DNA of 64,000 nucleotides, from positions 1 to 64,000 of the forward strand of contig JBJETB010000092.1 in NCBI GenBank assembly GCA_051883095.1, given 5' to 3'. A model generated the notes under the pieces. That model saw nothing but the letters and a program-made list of their open reading frames with translations. It had not been told where the DNA came from and made no database searches. The position numbers were made by a program, and so were the translations under genes. Shown here one piece after another: positions 24,222-31,711 of the stretch. This DNA is from SUG1106 sp051883095 (GTDB lineage: Bacteria; Bacillota; Clostridia; Peptostreptococcales; Anaerovoracaceae). Each line of letters opens with the position of its first letter. Position 1 is the stretch's first letter.

Positions 24222-25127
24222 ATGAGTAAATTTTTTGTGGATCCCTCGGCAGTGAGCGGAGCACACATATATATGGAAAACAGGGATGACCTGCATCATC
24301 TGCGCAAGGTGCTTCGCGCCCGGCCGGGAATGGAACTGGATATATCCGACGGCGACTGCTGGGAATATAAAACCTGTCTGGAGGAACTGACGGAAGACTG
24401 TGCAACTCTGAAAATTCTGGACAAGCAGAAATTTGCTACAGAGCCGGTTACCCGGGTGACACTTTATCAGGGAGTACCCAAGGCATCCAAGATGGAGACG
24501 GTAATTCAGAAGACCGTAGAGATGGGTATTGACACTATCGTGCCGGTATTCATGGAAAGAACAGTGGTGGTGGAAAAAGGCAACTTCGGAAAGAAGCTGG
24601 ACCGCTGGCAAAAGATTGCGGCTGAAGCAGTAAAGCAGTGCAAGCGGGGAATAATCCCCCGTGTAACGGAAAGCTATGATTTTGACAGAATGGTGGCCGA
24701 ATTGCCCGATTACGATTTGGTTATCTGTCCGTATGAGAACGAGGACGGCCTGACAATAAAGGACTTCCTGCGTGGGGCCCCGGCCCCCGGCGCGGCTGGC
24801 GCCCCAGGTCAGGACCACGCCGGCGCCGGCCATGGCTCGGCATCGGCGCCAGAAACCGCGGAATGCGCCGGCCATGGCTCGGCATCGGCGCCAGAAACCG
24901 CGGAATGCGCCGATGCCATGGCGCCGACACCGGGAGCCATGGCGCCGGGGCCTCAGGCCCGCAGGATTGCGCTGATTATCGGGCCTGAGGGCGGCTTCAG
25001 CGACGGCGAGATAGAGAGGCTGAAGGCCACCGGGGCCGCCACAGTGACGTTGGGGAAGACCATACTGCGTACGGAAACGGCGGGAATGGCGGCGCTGGCC
25101 ATGATAATGTACGAGCTGGAGCTGTGA
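24222..25127 (+). CDS. rsmE: 16S rRNA m3U1498 methyltransferase RsmE with a repetitive insertion
   Basis: SPOUT-class methyltransferase that N3-methylates U1498 of 16S rRNA. Family landmarks are present: the PUA-like N terminus (HHLRKVLRARPG), LYQGVPKASKMETVIQKTVEMG, KIAAEAVKQC and the SAM-knot motif IIGPEGGFSDGEI, then LGKTILRTETAGMAAL. At 301 residues it is about 50 longer than usual. The excess lies between LTIKDFLR and RRIALIIGPEGG and is Ala/Gly/Pro-rich and repetitive, encoded by a GC-rich stretch with two perfect 42-bp repeats. The reading frame stays open, so the enzyme may tolerate it as a loop. Confidence 0.94.
   Translation: MSKFFVDPSAVSGAHIYMENRDDLHHLRKVLRARPGMELDISDGDCWEYKTCLEELTEDCATLKILDKQKFATEPVTRVTLYQGVPKASKMETVIQKTVEMGIDTIVPVFMERTVVVEKGNFGKKLDRWQKIAAEAVKQCKRGIIPRVTESYDFDRMVAELPDYDLVICPYENEDGLTIKDFLRGAPAPGAAGAPGQDHAGAGHGSASAPETAECAGHGSASAPETAECADAMAPTPGAMAPGPQARRIALIIGPEGGFSDGEIERLKATGAATVTLGKTILRTETAGMAALAMIMYELEL
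24774..24955 (+). repeat. GC-rich insertion with 42-bp tandem repeats inside rsmE
   Basis: Units at 24823-24864 and 24865-24906 are identical over 42 bp; a degenerate partial copy follows from 24907. The stretch is rich in GGCGCC, CCATGG and CCGCGG palindromes and far more GC-rich than anything around it. 42 is a multiple of 3, so copy number changes keep the frame. It encodes GHGSASAPETAEC twice. Confidence 0.85.
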
Positions 25128-25188
25128 ACCGGTGCTGGATTACACGTTCATGACCCTGTGTGAGACAAAGAGTTCCCTGATTAAAAAA

Positions 25189-25222
25189 GCCGCCGGCTGA
25201 TTTTGAGTCGGCGGCGGTATTT
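25189..25222 (+). terminator. Terminator-like hairpin after rsmE
   Basis: GCCGCCGGCT pairs with AGTCGGCGGC (one G-T) around an 7-nt loop, followed by an imperfect T-rich stretch (GGTATTTACTTTT). Confidence 0.6.
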
Positions 25223-25259
25223 ACTTTTAAAAGCATTTGTGTTATCATTAAGAAGAGAT

Positions 25260-25333
25260 GCGGACATAGTTCATTGGTAGAATATCAGCTTCCCAAGCTG
25301 AGGGGGCGGGTTCGATTCCCGTTGTCCGCTCCA
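25260..25333 (+). tRNA. tRNA-Gly (anticodon CCC)
   Basis: Cloverleaf visible by eye: acceptor GCGGACA / TGTCCGC (25260-25266 with 25323-25329), D arm with GGTAGA, anticodon stem TCAGC / GCTGA with loop TTCCCAA, and T arm GGCGGGTTCGATTCCCGTT-type. Anticodon CCC reads GGG. The CCA end is encoded (25331-25333). Confidence 0.92.
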
Positions 25334-25492
25334 TTTTTTTTGCCTAAAAATGCTCAGACAACATGTACAGTATCAGATTAATCCGGTGATGTTGCTAAAA
25401 TTGCTGCTTGATCTGGTATCTGCCAACGCTTTATGACTATTTGTTGGCAAAATCAAGGTAGGAATGAATTTATGCCAACATACGCATTTTGT

Positions 25493-25873
25493 TTACACGT
25501 CAATTTTGTTTTTTTGCCCGAAATGCTTCTTTAAGGCACTGAAGGTGGTGTCGCTGATTACGTGTTCTATTCTGCAGGCATCTGTAGAAGCAGTTTTTTC
25601 GTCTATGCCAAGTGAAACAAACATGTCCGTCAGCAGCGTATGACGTTCGTATATTTTTTCAGCTATCTGCCTGCCGGATTCGGTGAGGGAGATATAGCCG
25701 CTGTTATCGGTGGAAACGTAACCGGATTCTTTCAGGAGTCCCAGAGCTCTGCTTACGCTGGGTTTGCTGAAGCCCATGTACTCGCCGATGTCGATTGCTC
25801 TCACCTCAGGGCGCTCCTTGAGAAGTATATATATTGTTTCCAGATACATTTCACCGGATTCAAGTAATGCCAT
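25493..25873 (-). CDS. DtxR/MntR-family metal-dependent repressor
   Basis: 126-residue regulator with the DtxR layout: MALLESGEMYLETIYIL, then a winged helix (VRAIDIGEYMGFSKPSVSRALGLLKESGYV) and the dimerisation part with metal-ligand-type residues (ERHTLLTDMFVSLGI, DACRIEHVIS). It lacks the C-terminal SH3-like domain, as in MntR. The start at 25873 has AAGGAG 8 nt upstream; an in-frame ATG at 25924 would add 17 unlike residues. Such proteins repress manganese or iron uptake genes. None is adjacent; the only neighbour in the same direction is a 55-aa membrane protein. Confidence 0.88.
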   Translation of the reverse strand: MALLESGEMYLETIYILLKERPEVRAIDIGEYMGFSKPSVSRALGLLKESGYVSTDNSGYISLTESGRQIAEKIYERHTLLTDMFVSLGIDEKTASTDACRIEHVISDTTFSALKKHFGQKNKIDV

Positions 25874-25946
25874 TTCAGATCTCCTTTTTATACTAAGTTG
25901 CCCAATTTGCCCTTTGATGGGCATATACGCCGGACGGACTAAAATA

Positions 25947-26114
25947 CTAGTCTTCTTCCCAGGCGCAAAGCTTCCTGTATGTATTGCAGCCGAAAATTAT
26001 TCCTACGATAAGAACTCCTGCTACAGCTACGTTTCTTACAATTTTAGATACATCTACATTTACTGTTACGTCTACGTTCTTTCCATCATTTTTTTTGTCT
26101 GTTTTATGTATCAT
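25947..26114 (-). CDS. Small predicted membrane protein (55 aa)
   Basis: ORF beginning MIHKTDKKNDGKNVDVTV with GGAGGAC 7 nt before its ATG at 26114. One membrane span (about residues 28-44, VAVAGVLIVGIIFG) is followed by a short tail with two cysteines (CNTYRKLCAWEED). No family recognised. It lies 73 nt upstream of the DtxR-like repressor gene on the same strand and may be co-transcribed with it. Confidence 0.6.
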   Translation of the reverse strand: MIHKTDKKNDGKNVDVTVNVDVSKIVRNVAVAGVLIVGIIFGCNTYRKLCAWEED

Positions 26115-26161
26115 CTGAAAGTCCTCCTTAAAAATCAGTTCACAAGTACAAGGACATTTTA

Positions 26162-27052
26162 TCAGATAATCTTCTTTATGTCAAAGGAAGGTGTGCGCAG
26201 ATATCTGCCCAGACCGTAAAGGCTTTCGGGCTGGCCTTGATTTACAGTGCTGGTGTGTTGATATGAGGTAAAGGTCACAAGGAAGCCTATGTCTCTCAGA
26301 ATGGGGTCGGCACTCCTGTCTGCAGGATATGCACCATAGGGCCACGCAAAGGTAATAGGAAAGCTTCCCGATGCTGTCTCAAGCAGATCCTGGTTCTTTG
26401 TCAGGTCTGAGGTCAGAATCTGACGGTAGGACACAGAACTTTCACCTGACTTTTTATCTGCACCTTTGCGTCCGCCGCTGATAGAGTGAAGGTCGTAGGT
26501 GTGGCTGGCAAATTCTATGAGTCCGGAGCGAGATAAAATGGCTACTTCTCCCCATGTCATGTTGCCATAGTCCTGATTGCGGTATATGTCCCCTGAACTT
26601 CTGTCAGATTCAACTCCGATAAGGGCAATTACAGCCTTCATATTGTATTTTTCAAGTAACGGAAAAGCATAGAGATAGTTATTGGCAAAGCCGTCGTCAA
26701 AGCTTATGATAACAGGTTTTGCGGGGAGCATTGTACCTTCCTGTACAAAGGAGACCAGCTGTGAAGGAAATATGGTGGTATAGCCGTTGTCTCGCAGCCA
26801 CTTAAGGTCATTCTCAAAACGGGCCTGTGAGATAGTGTATTCGTTTTCATCTGAAGCGGATTTGGAAATGCTGTGGTACATGAGAATCGGTATGTCCACT
26901 GTTTCACGAGAGTCGGACAGGGAAAGGGGAGTCTGAGAAACCGTAATTCCCAGGCAGGATGATATTCCGCTGCAGGATACAGCATAAGAAAGAATTCCCG
27001 CACCCATGAGCAGTACCAGAAAAGCCAGAAGCAGATAATCAGTTTTTTTCAT
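26162..27052 (-). CDS. Membrane-anchored polysaccharide deacetylase
   Basis: NodB-type deacetylase likely acting on extracytoplasmic polysaccharide such as peptidoglycan. 296 residues: an N-terminal membrane anchor (about 6-27), then the catalytic domain with ILMYHSI (54-62), IISFDDGF (Asp119-Asp120 of the TFDDG motif) and the metal-binding SHTYDLH (His184, His189). FAWPYGAYPAD is the conserved C-terminal motif. GGAGG precedes the ATG. It lies between the small membrane protein and a carrier operon terminator. Confidence 0.9.
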   Translation of the reverse strand: MKKTDYLLLAFLVLLMGAGILSYAVSCSGISSCLGITVSQTPLSLSDSRETVDIPILMYHSISKSASDENEYTISQARFENDLKWLRDNGYTTIFPSQLVSFVQEGTMLPAKPVIISFDDGFANNYLYAFPLLEKYNMKAVIALIGVESDRSSGDIYRNQDYGNMTWGEVAILSRSGLIEFASHTYDLHSISGGRKGADKKSGESSVSYRQILTSDLTKNQDLLETASGSFPITFAWPYGAYPADRSADPILRDIGFLVTFTSYQHTSTVNQGQPESLYGLGRYLRTPSFDIKKII

Positions 27053-27135
27053 TTACAACCTCCGCCGGACAGTTTGAGTACCCGGCTATGTAATACTTTA
27101 TTCTTTCGCAGCAGAAATATTACAGAGGTCAGGTC

Positions 27136-27168
27136 ATAAAAAAACAGGCAGACCCAAAAGGCCTGCCC
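27136..27168 (-). terminator. Terminator of the 27-kb NhaC-type gene
   Basis: On the minus strand a GGCAGGC / GTCTGCC stem (one G-T) with a short loop is followed by TGTTTTTTTAT. Confidence 0.8.
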
Positions 27169-27203
27169 GTAATCGATTAAACAATCTGAAATTATTTCAG
27201 CGC

Positions 27204-28685
27204 TTATGCAGCTTCCTGTTCCTTCTTCATATTTTTCTTTAACTGAACTGTAGGTTCTGTAGGCATCTTGAACAGAGGAACGATTCTGTCCAGTCCTGTG
27301 AAAGTGAGGATGAGGAGTGATGCAACAGCAATCATAGCCATGAAGTTGAACTTGATGAAGTCCATGTTTGTGATTGGCACCAGCGGATATACACCCTTAA
27401 CAATACCTACATAGAAACCAAGGTATACGTGCCATGGAATGAGCTGTGAACCGAATACGCCCATAGCGTCTCCGAAAGTAGCGTTTCTCAGCTTCAGCTT
27501 GTAAGCGGCTTCTTCTGTTTCGCATACAACGTTTTCTTCTGTAATCTGCTTGATAACAGGTCCGATAGTAACAATCTGAGCCATTTCGTCAGCAAGAGCA
27601 GCGTTTCCAAGTAAGGAAAGAACAGCGTTCCATCCAAGTAAGTGTCTTACCTTCTTTGACATCTTTGTGATAAGTGTTGCCAGAGGAGCGAAAGCGTCCA
27701 TAAGCTGCATTACGCCACCGAATGCTGCAACCCACATCATCATTGGAACTACCCAGCTGCCGGCATCTTCGATACCAGCATATACATAGTTATCTAAGAA
27801 GTCCTGAACTGAACCTGCAGTTCCTGCAAAGAGCCCTAATATATATGATGAAATAATACCGCTTCCGATGCAGGCAAAGGTGTTAACACCTGAAACTGCA
27901 AGGACGATTACCAGTATCAGAGGAATTACCATATAGATAGGAACACCTACAGCAACCTGATTGAGAAGGTCAAGTGCTACTGGCTTTTCTTCTTCAAGGA
28001 ATGCCTGGATTTCAGGAGTGATGTTGTCCATAACTGTGGAAGCATCGCCTGTTCCGTTTAAGCCCATAACGAGGGCTGCAACGAAGAATGCGATTGCGGC
28101 TAAAACAAGGCAGGAAACTGACCATACACCCTGGTGTCTGATTCTGTCTGTAACCTGTACGCCCTGAATACCGGAGGATACGATAGTAGTATCAGAAATA
28201 AGACCGATGTTGTCGCCGAAGCAGGCACCGCCGGCGATAGCACATACAGTAAGGTAGATATTTCCGCCTACGATGTGTGACAGCCATAAGAAGATAGGTG
28301 CACACGCAGCGAAGGTTCCCCATGAAGTACCGGTTGCAACTGAAAGTAAAGCGGTACAAACAAGGCCAACACAGGCAACGGTTTTAGCAGTAACACCAAG
28401 CTTTAATGCCAGGCTTACTACAGCTGCACCTACACCGTAGCTGGTGAAGCAGTTAACCATTACATAGGCTATCATGAGTATGAATAAAGCCACTAAAATA
28501 TTTTTAACAGAATCCATGGCAGCATTCAAGCATTCCTGCCACTTTTTCTTTGCAAAGAAAATTGCAACGACTACTGCGCATAAGAATGCGATAGGAGCTG
28601 CAATCATCGGGTCCTGACCCTGAATCATCAATCCTGCGAGGATGATTACAGGCACGAACTTAACGAAAGCCTTTAAAAAGTTCAT
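27204..28685 (-). CDS. NhaC-family carrier under sigma-54 control
   Basis: 493-residue polytopic protein of the NhaC superfamily, with TGTSWGTFAACAPI and GGACFGDNIGLISDTTIVSS as diagnostic motifs and a charged C-terminal tail. It is transcribed from a consensus sigma-54 promoter (28740-28755) and lies divergently to a sigma-54 activator whose sensor domain resembles lysine-fermentation dehydrogenase Kdd. The likely role is therefore transport of lysine or of a lysine-fermentation product; this is inference from control and context. The start has AGGAG-like AAAAGGAGAAA upstream. Confidence 0.86.
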   Translation of the reverse strand: MNFLKAFVKFVPVIILAGLMIQGQDPMIAAPIAFLCAVVVAIFFAKKKWQECLNAAMDSVKNILVALFILMIAYVMVNCFTSYGVGAAVVSLALKLGVTAKTVACVGLVCTALLSVATGTSWGTFAACAPIFLWLSHIVGGNIYLTVCAIAGGACFGDNIGLISDTTIVSSGIQGVQVTDRIRHQGVWSVSCLVLAAIAFFVAALVMGLNGTGDASTVMDNITPEIQAFLEEEKPVALDLLNQVAVGVPIYMVIPLILVIVLAVSGVNTFACIGSGIISSYILGLFAGTAGSVQDFLDNYVYAGIEDAGSWVVPMMMWVAAFGGVMQLMDAFAPLATLITKMSKKVRHLLGWNAVLSLLGNAALADEMAQIVTIGPVIKQITEENVVCETEEAAYKLKLRNATFGDAMGVFGSQLIPWHVYLGFYVGIVKGVYPLVPITNMDFIKFNFMAMIAVASLLILTFTGLDRIVPLFKMPTEPTVQLKKNMKKEQEAA

Positions 28686-28739
28686 TTGATAATTTCTCCT
28701 TTTCCTAAACTTTAAAATATAAATACAATGATACTAAAG

Positions 28740-28755
28740 AGCAATAACCGTGCCA
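28740..28755 (-). promoter_or_regulatory. Sigma-54 (-24/-12) promoter of the 27-kb NhaC-type gene
   Basis: On the minus strand TGGCAC (28755-28750), GGTTA, TTGCT (28744-28740): exact consensus, 55 nt before the start codon at 28685. Confidence 0.92.
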
Positions 28756-28853
28756 ATTATAAAAAATTTTAGCAGATACTTAGCGAAACGTTGGAATCAA
28801 GCGCTTTAATTTGAAAAAGCACTGAGACTTTTTTCTCTTTTTTTCCCCATATG

Positions 28854-28883
28854 TTGACAAAGCTGACCCGAAAATGGTACAAT
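28854..28883 (+). promoter_or_regulatory. Sigma-A promoter of the Kdd-like/sigma-54 activator gene
   Basis: TTGACA (28854-28859), 18 nt, TACAAT (28878-28883). The first operator copy (28863-28880) fills the spacer and touches the -10 box, which predicts autorepression. Confidence 0.7.
28863..28880 (+). promoter_or_regulatory. Operator copy 1 (CTGACCCGAAAATGGTAC)
   Basis: Matches the consensus TTGACCCrAAAAyGGRWC seen at 28894, 31539 and 31572. It lies 108 nt upstream of the divergent sigma-54 promoter and inside the activator's own sigma-A promoter. Confidence 0.7.
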
Positions 28884-28893
28884 TAAACACGCA

Positions 28894-28911
28894 TTGACCC
28901 GAAAACGGAAC
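28894..28911 (+). promoter_or_regulatory. Operator copy 2 (TTGACCCGAAAACGGAAC)
   Basis: Second copy, 31 bp after the first (three helical turns). It lies just downstream of the activator's -10 box. A partial third motif, ACGGGTAAAACGGG, follows at 28917-28930. Confidence 0.72.
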
Positions 28912-28937
28912 GAAAAACGGGTAAAACGGGAGGAAAA

Positions 28938-31019
28938 ATGAAGAATTTTGGCTTAGGAAGGGTGATTGAGCCTGCAGACAGCCTTCCTGTAACGGCATGG
29001 AAACTTGATAACAGCCCGGAACTGAGAAAGGGTGAGATCAGAATCAGGCTCAGCAGCATAGTGTTTGAACGTGAAAACTTCTTTCAGCTTTGCAGCATCT
29101 GCGAAAACAACGATGAGAAGATTAAGGAAAGAATAATCAAGATCGTAAATGAGAGAGGAAAACTGCATAACCCATATACGGAAAGCAGCGCCCTGTTTGC
29201 AGGAACCATTGAAGAGGTTTCTCCCGGCTTCGATCTGGGAGAACTGAATGTCGGAGATGACGTGGTAAGCCTTACGCCTCTGGCAGGACTTCCTGCCTTC
29301 ATTGAGGAAATCGGGGAAATAGATATATACTATGGCAGAATTCAGTGTACAGGTTATGTAATATGCTTTGAGACTGTTCAGCTGATGAAGGTGGAGGATC
29401 CTTACTCGAGAAGCACCATCCACCTGATGAGGGCTCTTGAGGAGGAAGGCAGCATCTATGGAATCTCATGTGAGCTCAGACACCGCGAAATCAGCAAGGC
29501 GGCCATAATAGGAAGCAATATTGCCGAGGCAATATATTATTCGCAGATGGTCAGAGGCAGCAATCCTCATAAGGAGGCATCAGTAAAATTTATTATTGAC
29601 GGTGCATATTTTGCCGGCATAACTGAAGAAGATCTCAGAACCATTTTCGGGTCACTGGTGGACGGTATATATTTTGTGGACCTGAGCAAGCCTATGGAGG
29701 CCGTTGAAAAGATTATGTCAGCAGAGGGCGGAGAAGCTTTTGATGCTGTAATCAACCTTGAGAATATAAAGGGATGTGAAAGCGTGGCTTCGCTCATAGC
29801 AAAGGATAACGGTCTTGTCTGCTATACCAGTATGAACAACAGATACTGCCATGGACTTCTCGTAGTGGACTGCCTGGGCAAGGATATAACTCACTATGGA
29901 CTTGACGGTTACAGCGCCAACGCTTATGACTTCGCTCTTGAAGTGGTGGATCAGACGGAACCTGCGCTGCGCCGACTTGATGCATTCTATGCGGGGAAGA
30001 AAAAGAGACCGCAGAAAATACGAACTGCTTTCAAGGAAAGGACTCAGGCTGCAGCCCGTCAGATTGACGGATTCATATATAAGAGCCCTGTTACTGCGGC
30101 AATGGTGGAGGAAGTGCTGAACGTGGCTCAGTATGACTGCAATGTAATCATACAGGGAGAAACCGGCGTCGGCAAGGAAAAGGTTTTTAACCTGATTCAT
30201 CAGAACAGTTCCCGCAGGGACAAGCCTTGCGTCAAGATAAACTGCGCTACTATTACAGAAAATCTGGCTGAATCAGAGTTTTTCGGCTATGAGAAGGGTT
30301 CCTTCACAGGTGCACAGGCCGGAGGGAAGGAAGGATACTTTGAGCTTGCCAACAACGGAACGCTGTTTCTGGATGAGATAGGCAGTCTTTCCATGGCCAT
30401 GCAGTCCAAGCTGCTTCGTGTCCTTCAGGAAAATACATACTACCGTGTTGGAGGAACGCAGCCAAAGCATGTCAACGTAAGGGTGATATGTGCAAACAAC
30501 ATTCCTCTCAAAAAACTTGTTGAGGATGGCATGTTTCGTGAAGACCTTTATTACAGACTTAATATCTGCCTTATCAATGTGCCGCCTCTCAGGTTCAGAA
30601 AAGAGGACATATCCTGTCTGGCGGAGGCTTTCCTGAATAACTATGTGAGCAAATACGGTGTAGCCAAAGAGTTTTCACAGGATGCATACAGACAGCTGGA
30701 GGAGTACCACTGGCCGGGTAATGTACGCGAACTGGAAAACACTGTTCACAGGCTGTACATTGCTGAAAAGGAAAGAATAATAGATGGTTATGCAGTGGAT
30801 GCCCTCATCAATCAGAACGTACTGGGAGAGGTTGTGTTTGATATAAAGAAGGAAATGAACGGTGAGGAGAGCCTGGACTTTAATCAGATAATGGATGAGC
30901 AGGAAAAGAAGATAATAGCATATGCCCTCAGAAAAAAGGGCACAACCAGAAAGGCGGCGGAGTTCCTGGGAATACCGCAGACCACTCTGGCCAGAAAAAA
31001 ACTTAAACATAACCTGTAA
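28938..31019 (+). CDS. Sigma-54 activator with an N-terminal 3,5-diaminohexanoate-dehydrogenase-like sensor
   Basis: 693-residue regulator. Residues 1 to about 350 look like L-erythro-3,5-diaminohexanoate dehydrogenase (Kdd, an MDR-fold enzyme of lysine fermentation): LGRVIEPADSLPVTAWKLDN, GEIRIRLSSI, NERGKLHNPYTESS, LNVGDDVVSLTPLAGLP. The NAD-binding glycine motif is reduced to AAIIGSNIAEA, so it is probably a ligand sensor rather than an enzyme. The AAA+ domain follows, with GETGVGKE (Gly407 on), GSFTGA at 454-459 (Ser for the usual Ala) and FLDEIGSL. A Fis helix-turn-helix ends the protein (GTTRKAAEFLGIPQTTLARKK). Operators around it and before the carrier at 31712 identify its likely targets. 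Resemblance to Kdd is from memory of the family and needs alignment. Confidence 0.87.
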   Translation: MKNFGLGRVIEPADSLPVTAWKLDNSPELRKGEIRIRLSSIVFERENFFQLCSICENNDEKIKERIIKIVNERGKLHNPYTESSALFAGTIEEVSPGFDLGELNVGDDVVSLTPLAGLPAFIEEIGEIDIYYGRIQCTGYVICFETVQLMKVEDPYSRSTIHLMRALEEEGSIYGISCELRHREISKAAIIGSNIAEAIYYSQMVRGSNPHKEASVKFIIDGAYFAGITEEDLRTIFGSLVDGIYFVDLSKPMEAVEKIMSAEGGEAFDAVINLENIKGCESVASLIAKDNGLVCYTSMNNRYCHGLLVVDCLGKDITHYGLDGYSANAYDFALEVVDQTEPALRRLDAFYAGKKKRPQKIRTAFKERTQAAARQIDGFIYKSPVTAAMVEEVLNVAQYDCNVIIQGETGVGKEKVFNLIHQNSSRRDKPCVKINCATITENLAESEFFGYEKGSFTGAQAGGKEGYFELANNGTLFLDEIGSLSMAMQSKLLRVLQENTYYRVGGTQPKHVNVRVICANNIPLKKLVEDGMFREDLYYRLNICLINVPPLRFRKEDISCLAEAFLNNYVSKYGVAKEFSQDAYRQLEEYHWPGNVRELENTVHRLYIAEKERIIDGYAVDALINQNVLGEVVFDIKKEMNGEESLDFNQIMDEQEKKIIAYALRKKGTTRKAAEFLGIPQTTLARKKLKHNL

Positions 31020-31024
31020 ATGTG

Positions 31025-31054
31025 AAAAAAGGATGCTGCGCGGCATCCTTTTTT
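31025..31054. terminator. Bidirectional terminator between the activator and the 79-aa gene
   Basis: AAAAAAGGATGC (31025-31036) pairs with GCATCCTTTTTT (31043-31054), loop TGCGCG. It serves both convergent genes. Confidence 0.9.
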
Positions 31055-31075
31055 GATGTATTCATTATTGATTCT

Positions 31076-31315
31076 TTATTTCATTGTCCAGGTCTGGATA
31101 GTGAAATCTTCTCTTGACTTAGCTAAAGTTTCCATGCCGGCAACGATTGTAGCATGTACTTCTTCCTTTGTGAATTCATAACCTTCACGCTCAGCATATC
31201 CGAACATTGCTGTAGCGAGTGCGTCTTCTGCAACTTCCTTAGTAACAGAATTAAGGTTTACTGTGGATACTGCTTCAGAGAAAGCGTAGTCTAAGATCTG
31301 TTTCTTGTTAGTCAT
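31076..31315 (-). CDS. Small protein of unknown function (79 aa) in the sigma-54/Kdd-like locus
   Basis: Begins MTNKKQILDYAFSEAV, acidic and predicted mostly helical, ending IQTWTMK; no cysteines, no signal or membrane segment. GGAGGT 8 nt before the ATG and a terminator after it support a real gene. I recognise no family. It lies between the activator and a carrier, and its upstream region (31316-31711) holds operators and a possible minus-strand sigma-54 promoter at 31388-31403. A small accessory or carrier-associated protein is possible but unsupported. Confidence 0.75.
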   Translation of the reverse strand: MTNKKQILDYAFSEAVSTVNLNSVTKEVAEDALATAMFGYAEREGYEFTKEEVHATIVAGMETLAKSREDFTIQTWTMK

Positions 31316-31387
31316 TTTTAATTACCTCCGTTTACATCTTTAAAATATTGTTTTTAGGTGCTTGTTTTCTTTTGTGCCAACATATGT

Positions 31388-31403
31388 TGCATAAGCTATG
31401 CCA
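31388..31403 (-). promoter_or_regulatory. Possible sigma-54 promoter of the 79-aa gene
   Basis: On the minus strand TGGCAT (31403-31398), AGCTT, ATGCA (31392-31388): near the TGGCAY-N5-TTGCA consensus with A for the first T. It lies 73 nt before the start codon, 136 nt from the nearest operator. Confidence 0.45.
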
Positions 31404-31538
31404 ACTTTTACTAAATCGCAAAAAAATCTTAAAAAACTTGAAAATTTAAGAAAAAAGCTGCAAAAAAGCCTGAAACAGGCCATAAAACAAATCAGAAAAG
31501 AGATTACAAACATAATAAAAAGTAAATAAAGATGATTA

Positions 31539-31558
31539 TTGACTCAAAAACGGGTCAA
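31539..31558 (+). promoter_or_regulatory. Operator copy 3 (TTGACTCAAAAACGGGTCAA)
   Basis: Best palindromic copy of the operator: TTGACyC and GGGTCAA arms around an AAAAA centre. It begins 111 nt before the -24 box of the carrier at 31712, a normal enhancer distance. Confidence 0.78.
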
Positions 31559-31571
31559 AAAATTTAATAAC

Positions 31572-31589
31572 TTGACCCAAAAATGGAAC
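31572..31589 (+). promoter_or_regulatory. Operator copy 4 (TTGACCCAAAAATGGAAC)
   Basis: Second copy before the carrier, starting 33 bp after copy 3. The paired spacing repeats that of copies 1 and 2 (31 bp). Confidence 0.75.
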
Positions 31590-31649
31590 ACAAGATGTAA
31601 AGAACTTGTCTTAATGCTAATTTTCCATCGTTTTCTCGCCCGAATTAGT

Positions 31650-31665
31650 TGGCATGATACTTGCT
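31650..31665 (+). promoter_or_regulatory. Sigma-54 (-24/-12) promoter of the YuiF-like carrier
   Basis: TGGCAT (31650-31655), GATAC, TTGCT (31661-31665), about 47 nt before the start codon at 31712. Confidence 0.9.
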
Positions 31666-31711
31666 CTGTATAACGCAGTATCGATTTATCACACAAAAGG
31701 AGTAAAACAAC

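Noticed and set aside
24721..24975. ORFs with Arg/Pro/His-rich repeats in other frames of the rsmE insertion
   Set aside because: They are frame shadows of the GC-rich tandem repeats; only the rsmE frame has flanking conserved sequence.
25421..25449. TGCCAAC...GTTGGCA inverted repeat after the tRNA gene
   Set aside because: Short arms and a 15-nt gap; the GTTGGCA half looks like a sigma-54 -24 box but no TTGC -12 element follows at the right distance.
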